DNA of 54,569 nt, taken from assembly GCA_038528235.1 (NCBI GenBank), contig JBCBEX010000020.1, positions 1 to 54,569 of the forward strand. The letters run 5' to 3'. The notes under the pieces are model-generated. The model was not told the DNA's origin and ran no database searches. It was given only the letters and a program-made list of their open reading frames with translations. The stretch comes from JBCBEX01 sp038528235 (GTDB lineage: Bacteria; Bacteroidota; Rhodothermia; Rhodothermales; Rubricoccaceae). Shown here in pieces: positions 49,543 to 54,569 of the stretch. Position 1 is the first letter of the stretch. Each line of letters opens with the position of its first letter. The position numbers and the translations under genes are program-made.

Positions 49543-50706
49543 GTGGCTGCCGTAGCGTCTCCCCCGTCTCACTCGCGCCGCTGGCTGCGCCCGTTCGTGT
49601 GGCTCGCCGTGGTGGCCGAGACGGCCGTGCTCGCGGTTGCCCTCGTGGGGGCGCTGGCAGCCTACCTCCCGCCTCACGCTTTCTGGTGGGCGCAGCTCGT
49701 GGCGCTCGGGCTCCCCTACTGGACGGCGCTGCTCGCGCTCGCCACGCTGAGCTTGGTCCTCCGCAAGCAACGCGGCTGGGCCCTCAGCTATGCCGTGCTG
49801 CTCGCATGGGTGCTCGTTCGCACCGTGCCGCTCGGCTGGGCAGGCACGGCACCCGAGGCCTCGCCCGACGACCTCGTCCTCCTCACGTTCAACACGCCCG
49901 CGTCAGGCGCGAGCCGCGAGGTGCTAGCCGACGGGGTCTACGCCTTCTTCGAGCAGACCGTCCCGACCGTGGCAAGCCTGCAGGAGGCCATCACGATCAC
50001 CAGCGAGACGCAGCGCTGGCAGCCCAACCACCTCGACCTCGTCACCGACTCGCTGCGCTACCGCGTTCCGATGCCGCCGTTCGAGGCGAACGGGATGGCG
50101 CAGACCGCGGTGCCGCTCTACGTCCGGCCCGACCAGGCCGCGCCGGACGGCTTCGTGGTGCTGGAGCAGCGCGGCCACACCCTCATGCCCGACGAGGACT
50201 ACCCCTCGGAGGTGCTGCGGACGCACTTCCGGTGGCGCGGTCGCGAGGGCGTGCACTACAACCTCCACCTCGCCTCCTTCGGCATGGACAAGCCCTGGAA
50301 CGACGGCGTGCCATTCTACTCGCTCTCGGGCGGGCTAGGCTACCTCCGGCAGTACCGCGACGCCGTCCGACGCCGGGGTCGCCATGTCGAGGCCATCCGG
50401 GCGCTCGTTGACGCGGAGACCCTGCCCGTGCTGATCTCGGGCGACTTCAACACGACGCCCTACACGTGGAGCTTCCGGCAGCTTCGGCAGAGCCGCACCG
50501 ATGCCTTCCGGACGCGCGGCCGCGGCTGGGGCGGCACCTACCGCGCCGACCTCCCGTTCGTCCGCATCGACTTCGTGCTGGCTGACCCTGCGTGGGAGAT
50601 CGTCCGCGCCGAGGTGCCGAGCCTGTTCCTCTCGGACCACAAGCCTCTCCTCGTCCGCCTCCGCTGGGCCGACGCGGAGGAGGGGACCGAGGAACCTGCC
50701 GAGTGA
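49543..50706 (+). CDS. membrane-anchored endonuclease/exonuclease/phosphatase-family protein
   Basis: 387 residues from GTG 49543: three N-terminal hydrophobic helices (about 20-105), then an EEP domain with LLTFNTPAS, SLQEA (metal Glu), LHLASFG, ISGDFNTTPYTW (Asp/Asn site) and LSDHKPLLVRL (catalytic Asp-His). The domain faces the periplasm if the topology is right. Substrate could be a phospholipid headgroup or nucleic acid. It starts 24 bases after the pseudo-rhomboid gene, so co-transcription is likely. Confidence 0.84.
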   Translation: MAAVASPPSHSRRWLRPFVWLAVVAETAVLAVALVGALAAYLPPHAFWWAQLVALGLPYWTALLALATLSLVLRKQRGWALSYAVLLAWVLVRTVPLGWAGTAPEASPDDLVLLTFNTPASGASREVLADGVYAFFEQTVPTVASLQEAITITSETQRWQPNHLDLVTDSLRYRVPMPPFEANGMAQTAVPLYVRPDQAAPDGFVVLEQRGHTLMPDEDYPSEVLRTHFRWRGREGVHYNLHLASFGMDKPWNDGVPFYSLSGGLGYLRQYRDAVRRRGRHVEAIRALVDAETLPVLISGDFNTTPYTWSFRQLRQSRTDAFRTRGRGWGGTYRADLPFVRIDFVLADPAWEIVRAEVPSLFLSDHKPLLVRLRWADAEEGTEEPAE

Positions 50707-50786
50707 TAGAAGTGGGGAGCGGATTGCGGCGGCAGGAGTAGATTCACGTCGGCTCCTATGGGTTCACGTCTCATCCTGACAAGAGC

Positions 50787-50870
50787 GTCATCCCCGCGCA
50801 TGCGGGGATCCATGCGGTGCCTCGTATGGATCCCCAACCCGATGTCCATGCCGATCAAGTCCGGGATGAT
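50787..50870. repeat. palindromic intergenic repeat, copy 3
   Basis: Left half GTC-ATCCCCG-CGCATG-CGGGGAT-CCATGC (7-bp arms). Right half ATGGATCCCC...CCGATCAAGTCCGGGATGAT, inverted to the left. A partial copy (CTCATCCTGAC) is just upstream at 50770-50780. It occupies most of the 235-base gap between the EEP and ATP-grasp genes. Confidence 0.7.
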
Positions 50871-50941
50871 CAAGATGGAGGTGTGTTGCCAACTCAGCCC
50901 CGCTCAGCCCGCCCCCTGTCCACCTCATCGCCCCGTCTACC

Positions 50942-52141
50942 ATGACCACGTTCCTCGTCCTCGCCAGCTACGAGAAGGGCTTCGACTTCATCCGCGAATG
51001 CCATGACCAGGGCGTGCGCGTCGTCTTCCTCACGCTGGAGAAGCTGCGCGACCGCCCGTGGCCGCACGAGGCCATCGCCGAGACGTTCTACGCGCCCGAC
51101 TTCGACACCGAGCGGCACGTCATCAACACCGTCGCCTACCTCGCCCGCGAGCGCAAGTTCGACCGCATCATCCCGCTCGACGAGTTCGACGCCGAGGTCG
51201 CGGCGGCGCTGCGCGAGCACCTGCGCATCCCCGGCATGGGCGAGACGACGGTGCGCTACTTCCGCGACAAGCTCGCCATGCGCTTCCAGGCGCGCGAGGC
51301 CGGCGTCCGCGTTCCCGACTTCGTGCCCGTCACCAACTACGACGACATCCGGGCCTTCTTCGAGCGGCAGGCCCCGCCCTACATCCTCAAGCCGCGCGGC
51401 GAGGCGTCGGCGCTCGGCATCCGCAAGATCCACGACCAAGAGCAGCTCTGGCGCGCGCTCGACGAGCTTGGCGACGAGCAGTCGTTCTTCCTGCTGGAGC
51501 AGTTCGTCGCGGGCGATGTCTTCCACGTCGACTCCGTGGTGGCGAACAAGAAGCTGCAGTTTGCCGAGGTGAGCGGCTACCTCAGCCCCCCGCTCGACGT
51601 GATGCACGGCGGCGGCCTCTTCGCCAGCCGCACGCTCGACCGCGACAGCGCCGAGGCGAAGACGCTGCACGACCTCACCCAGCAACTCGTCGAAGGACTC
51701 GGGATCGTGCGCGGCGCGATGCACACCGAGTTCATCCGCAGCGCGGCCGACGGCGCATTCTATTTCCTCGAGACGGCTGCCCGCGTGGGCGGAGCCAACC
51801 TCTCCGACATGGTCGAGGCCGCGAGCGGCGTCAACCTCTGGCGGGAGTGGGCCAAGATCGAGATCGCCGACGCCCGGGGCGAGCGCTACCGGAAGCCCAA
51901 GCCGCGCACCGACCACGCAGGCATCCTCGTCACGCTCGCCCGGCAGACGCACCCCGACCTCTCGGGCTATGACGACCCCGAGATCGTCTGGCGCATGCCG
52001 AAGAAGCAGCACGCCGGCCTGATCGTCCGCGCGGATACGCCCCAGCGCGTCCGCGCCCTGCTCGACGGCTACATGCCACGCTTCTACCACGACTTTCACG
52101 CCGCCGCCACGCCGCCCGACAGCGCCCGCGACGTAGAGTAA
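50942..52141 (+). CDS. ATP-grasp enzyme (carbamoyl-phosphate-synthase/biotin-carboxylase-like)
   Basis: 399 residues: a pre-ATP-grasp domain (TTFLVLASYEKGFDFI), then the ATP-grasp fold (YILKPRGEASALGIRKI, FLLEQFVAGDVFHVDSVV, GGGLFAS, GAMHTEFIRSAADGAFYFLE, ARVGGANLSDMVEAASGVNL). It ligates a carboxylate to an amine or similar group with ATP; substrate unknown. It stands alone, ahead of the hybrid kinase, and is preceded by a palindromic repeat. Confidence 0.86.
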   Translation: MTTFLVLASYEKGFDFIRECHDQGVRVVFLTLEKLRDRPWPHEAIAETFYAPDFDTERHVINTVAYLARERKFDRIIPLDEFDAEVAAALREHLRIPGMGETTVRYFRDKLAMRFQAREAGVRVPDFVPVTNYDDIRAFFERQAPPYILKPRGEASALGIRKIHDQEQLWRALDELGDEQSFFLLEQFVAGDVFHVDSVVANKKLQFAEVSGYLSPPLDVMHGGGLFASRTLDRDSAEAKTLHDLTQQLVEGLGIVRGAMHTEFIRSAADGAFYFLETAARVGGANLSDMVEAASGVNLWREWAKIEIADARGERYRKPKPRTDHAGILVTLARQTHPDLSGYDDPEIVWRMPKKQHAGLIVRADTPQRVRALLDGYMPRFYHDFHAAATPPDSARDVE

Positions 52142-52156
52142 CGGCGGGGAGCGCTT

Positions 52157-52198
52157 AGCTTGCGACGAATCGTTTTTCTTCTCGAAGGGGCGCAAGCT
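52157..52198 (+). other. inverted repeat ahead of the hybrid kinase
   Basis: AGCTTGCG (52157-52164) and CGCAAGCT (52191-52198) are perfect complements around 26 bases that include TTTTT. This could be a weak terminator of the ATP-grasp gene or a leader structure of the kinase mRNA. No riboswitch is recognised. Confidence 0.25.
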
Positions 52199-52277
52199 GG
52201 TATGGGTTTTGGTGGGACTTCGTACCGCAAGCCGACCAACCTAGGCGGCGGGCGGCCCCCCTTCAACACTGTGCTGC

Positions 52278-54569
52278 ATGGCTTCCCTTCCGTCCCACAG
52301 CATCCGGCGGCTGCTCACGCGCCGCTACCTCGTGGCGTTGGCGTTCGTGGCTCTGCTTGCGGTTGCCGAGCACGGCGTAGTTCAGTTTGAACTGAACCAG
52401 CAAGCCGAGGACAGCCGGGAAGTCAACCTGGCTGGACGGCAGCGGATGCTCAGCCAGCGGATTGCCAAGGAGGCCCTCGCGCTCAACCAAGGCCGACGTG
52501 CCGACCTGCGCACGCTCGACGCCGATGTGGCGACGTGGGCGCAGGCCCACCACGGCCTGCTCGATGGCGATCCGGAACTCCAACTCTCCGGGATCGACGA
52601 CCCGGAGATCCGGGCAGACCTGGCCGAACTCACGCCCTACATCGAGCGCATCGAGGACGCCGTGGCCGCGTTCGGGGACGCACGCGCCCGCAGCGACACC
52701 GAGGAGGCCGACCTGGCGCTCCGTACGATTCTCGACGTGGAAATGGCCTTCCTGGTCCGCATGGACGAGATCGTGTTCGCGCTGGACGCGGCGTCTACCC
52801 TGGCCAACCGAAAGGTCCGTGCCATCGGGATCGGGCTGCTGCTCGGGATGCTGCTGGCGCTGGCAGTGCTCGGCTGGCTCGTGTTCAAGCCCGCCGCAAC
52901 CTACGCGGCCTCCTCCGTCGACGAGCAGCGCCGGCTGCTCCGGGCCATCATCGACACGGTGCCGGACCACATCTACGCGAAGGACCTCCACGGCCGCGCC
53001 ACCCTGCGCAACCTGGCCAGCGCTCGCGCACTCGGCTACGACGACCCCGAGACGTGTCTCGGCGCCTCCGATGTCGAGGCGCCCATTGAGCGGGACGTGG
53101 CCAATGAGGTCTTAGACGACGACCTTCGGGTGGTACAGACCGGTGAACCACTCGTCAACAAGGAAGAGCCCATCGAGACCAACGGCGAGACGCGCTGGCT
53201 CTCCACCACCAAGGTGCCCCTCTACGACGCCGACGGCCGCGTCATGGGCCTCGTTGGCATCTCGCGCGACATCACTGTGGCCAAGCACGCGAAGGCCGCC
53301 CTCAGCGATGCGAAGGACGCCGCCGAGACCGCGGCCCAGGCGAAGGGCGAGTTCCTCGCCAACATGAGCCACGAGATCCGCACTCCGCTCAACGGCGTGC
53401 TGGGCATGACGGAGATGCTTCGCGAGACCCAGCTTGACCCCGAGCAGCGCGAGTTTGTGGAGATCGTCCATTCGTCGGGCAACGCGCTGCTGGGCATCAT
53501 CAACGATGTCCTCGACTTCTCGAAGATCGAAGCGGGACATGTTGAACTAGCCACGGAGCCGTTCGCGCTGCACCGGCTTGTCGAGGAGGTCCTCGACGTA
53601 GTAGCCGTCAGCGCTGCCCGCGCGGGCCTCGGCCTCGGCTATTTCATCGAGCCGGACGTCCCAGCCACGCTCGTCGGCGACGCCTATCGGCTGCGCCAGG
53701 TGCTGACCAACTTGCTCTCGAACGCGGTCAAGTTCACCCGCGAGGGCGGCGTCTCGGTGCGCGCCTCGCTCGATCGCCCTGTCGCGGGCCACATTGCGGC
53801 GCTGCACATCGCCGTCGAGGACACCGGAGTCGGCATCCCTGCCGAGAAGCTCGACCACGTCTTCGGCTCGTTCACCCAGGCCGACGCCTCCACGACGCGG
53901 CAGTTCGGGGGCACGGGCCTGGGCCTCGCCATCAGCGGGCAGCTCGTCGGGCTGATGGACGGCGAGCTGTGGGCCGAGAGCGAGGTCGGGGCCGGCTCGA
54001 CGTTCCACATCACCCTGGACCTCCCCGTCGGTCCCCTGCCCGACGACGCACCAGCTCCCCCACCCGCCGCGCTTGACGGGCTCCGCGTGCTCGTGGTGGA
54101 CGACAACGCCGTTGCTCTGCGCATGCTCGACCTGCAACTCCGCGCCTGGGGAGCCCAGCCGATCCTGCTCAGCCGCCCGTCCGAAGCCATTTCGTGGCTC
54201 GACACGCACCCCCAGCCTGGCCTCGCCCTCCTTGCCATGCATATGCCGGAGATGGACGGCCTCGACCTGGCCGCCGCGGTCCGGGAGCGGTACCCACCTG
54301 AGACGCTCCCGCTCGTCCTCCTGAGTGCCATCGGCGACGCGATCAGCCGGACGGCCGCGGAGCGCGTTGGTCTGGTCGCCGTCCTCACCCAGCCCGTCAA
54401 GCAGGCACCGCTGCGCAGTGCTGTCGCTGCGGCGCTTTCGTCGGCGGCCGAGTCCTCCGCTGTCGGCGCAGGCGATTCCACACCGCACGCGGCTCCAGCC
54501 GCCCCCGCACGGGTATCGCCCACCGTGAAACGCTTGCTCCTCGTCGAGGACAACGCGGCCAATCAGCGC
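52278..54569 (+). CDS. hybrid sensor histidine kinase, cut by the window end
   Basis: At least 764 residues, open to the last base. A membrane helix (about 15-33) and a PilJ-type sensor domain (NLAGRQRMLSQRIAKEALAL) are followed by a second helix (about 180-205), a PAS domain (IIDTVPDHIYAKDLHGRATL), HisKA with intact phospho-His (NMSHEIRTPLNGVLGM) and HATPase_c (NLLSNAVKFTREGG, EDTGVGIPAE, GGTGLGLAIS). Receiver domain 1 (RVLVVDDNAVALRML) has Ala653 where the phospho-Asp should be (LALLAMHMPEMDG). A second receiver begins at the very end (KRLLLVEDNAANQR). It probably senses a periplasmic or membrane signal and relays phosphate through the second receiver. Confidence 0.88.
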   Translation, partial: MASLPSHSIRRLLTRRYLVALAFVALLAVAEHGVVQFELNQQAEDSREVNLAGRQRMLSQRIAKEALALNQGRRADLRTLDADVATWAQAHHGLLDGDPELQLSGIDDPEIRADLAELTPYIERIEDAVAAFGDARARSDTEEADLALRTILDVEMAFLVRMDEIVFALDAASTLANRKVRAIGIGLLLGMLLALAVLGWLVFKPAATYAASSVDEQRRLLRAIIDTVPDHIYAKDLHGRATLRNLASARALGYDDPETCLGASDVEAPIERDVANEVLDDDLRVVQTGEPLVNKEEPIETNGETRWLSTTKVPLYDADGRVMGLVGISRDITVAKHAKAALSDAKDAAETAAQAKGEFLANMSHEIRTPLNGVLGMTEMLRETQLDPEQREFVEIVHSSGNALLGIINDVLDFSKIEAGHVELATEPFALHRLVEEVLDVVAVSAARAGLGLGYFIEPDVPATLVGDAYRLRQVLTNLLSNAVKFTREGGVSVRASLDRPVAGHIAALHIAVEDTGVGIPAEKLDHVFGSFTQADASTTRQFGGTGLGLAISGQLVGLMDGELWAESEVGAGSTFHITLDLPVGPLPDDAPAPPPAALDGLRVLVVDDNAVALRMLDLQLRAWGAQPILLSRPSEAISWLDTHPQPGLALLAMHMPEMDGLDLAAAVRERYPPETLPLVLLSAIGDAISRTAAERVGLVAVLTQPVKQAPLRSAVAAALSSAAESSAVGAGDSTPHAAPAAPARVSPTVKRLLLVEDNAANQR

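Noticed and set aside
52142..52277. Possible cyclic-di-GMP riboswitch ahead of the hybrid kinase
   Set aside because: The gap contains GGCGCAAGC and GTACCGCAAGCC, which faintly recall GEMM elements, but the conserved GGCAAACC and tetraloop-receptor segments are absent.

Overview
The window is about 54.5 kb of GC-rich bacterial chromosome (roughly two thirds G+C, with one lower-GC patch near 16.2-16.6 kb). Three things point to the Rhodothermota/Bacteroidota side of the tree, something like a marine Rhodothermales or Rubricoccaceae organism. These are a secreted subtilase ending in a type IX secretion (Por-type) C-terminal tail, a two-component kinase with reg_prop beta-propeller repeats and a Y_Y_Y domain, and the lack of clear Shine-Dalgarno sequences. 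I see no rRNA, tRNA, CRISPR array or insertion sequence. This placement is inference from gene content only.

Layout. 0-9.7 kb: the tail of an unidentified protein, a small ORF, a large periplasm-sensing histidine kinase, fabH, a lipase-like lipoprotein, a frameshifted Uma2-family gene, and two hydrolase-fold proteins (amidohydrolase, M16) that lack their metal-binding motifs. 9.7-15.5 kb: a Crp/Fnr regulator with a DUF2892 protein, an SDR/DUF2867-type protein, small conserved proteins, a PD40 lipoprotein and an EamA transporter. 15.7-16.6 kb: a small accessory island with a GIY-YIG nuclease gene between two copies of a palindromic intergenic repeat, plus an orphan ORF. 16.6-19.4 kb: type III polyketide synthase, SDR and glycosyltransferase. 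19.5-32 kb: mostly housekeeping and salvage genes (GNAT, MDR reductase, YhbY, GH13 enzyme, Rid-like lipoprotein, MBL hydrolase, ABC ATPase, HIT, QueD-like, SDR, pncB, pncA, tdk, VOC, J-domain protein). 32.4-36 kb: a lipoprotein resembling a protease propeptide followed by the secreted S8 protease. 36.3-39 kb: a probable structured small RNA and a histidine kinase that has lost its phospho-histidine. 39-43.9 kb: lytic transglycosylase, a secreted protein, a second small-RNA candidate, then argG-argC behind what reads as an arginine-sensing transcription attenuator. 43.9-54.6 kb: PBP1A, an LpxH-like phosphatase, an active/inactive rhomboid pair, an EEP phosphatase, an ATP-grasp enzyme and a hybrid histidine kinase cut by the window end.

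The genes mix biosynthesis (arg, NAD salvage, dTMP salvage, fatty acid initiation), envelope work (PBP1A, lytic transglycosylase, LpxH-like, lipoproteins) and signalling. The most interesting non-coding signals are (i) the argG leader, with a 22-codon Arg-rich peptide, a terminator and a competing 9-bp antiterminator pairing; (ii) two compact multi-hairpin RNAs with their own terminators at 36325-36447 (+) and 41107-41195 (-); (iii) the GIY-YIG gene bracketed by palindromic repeats that also occur at 42.8 and 50.8 kb with compensatory stem changes; and (iv) short simple-sequence blocks just upstream of several genes, oriented with the gene they precede. Several proteins have lost catalytic residues while keeping their folds, a recurring theme here.
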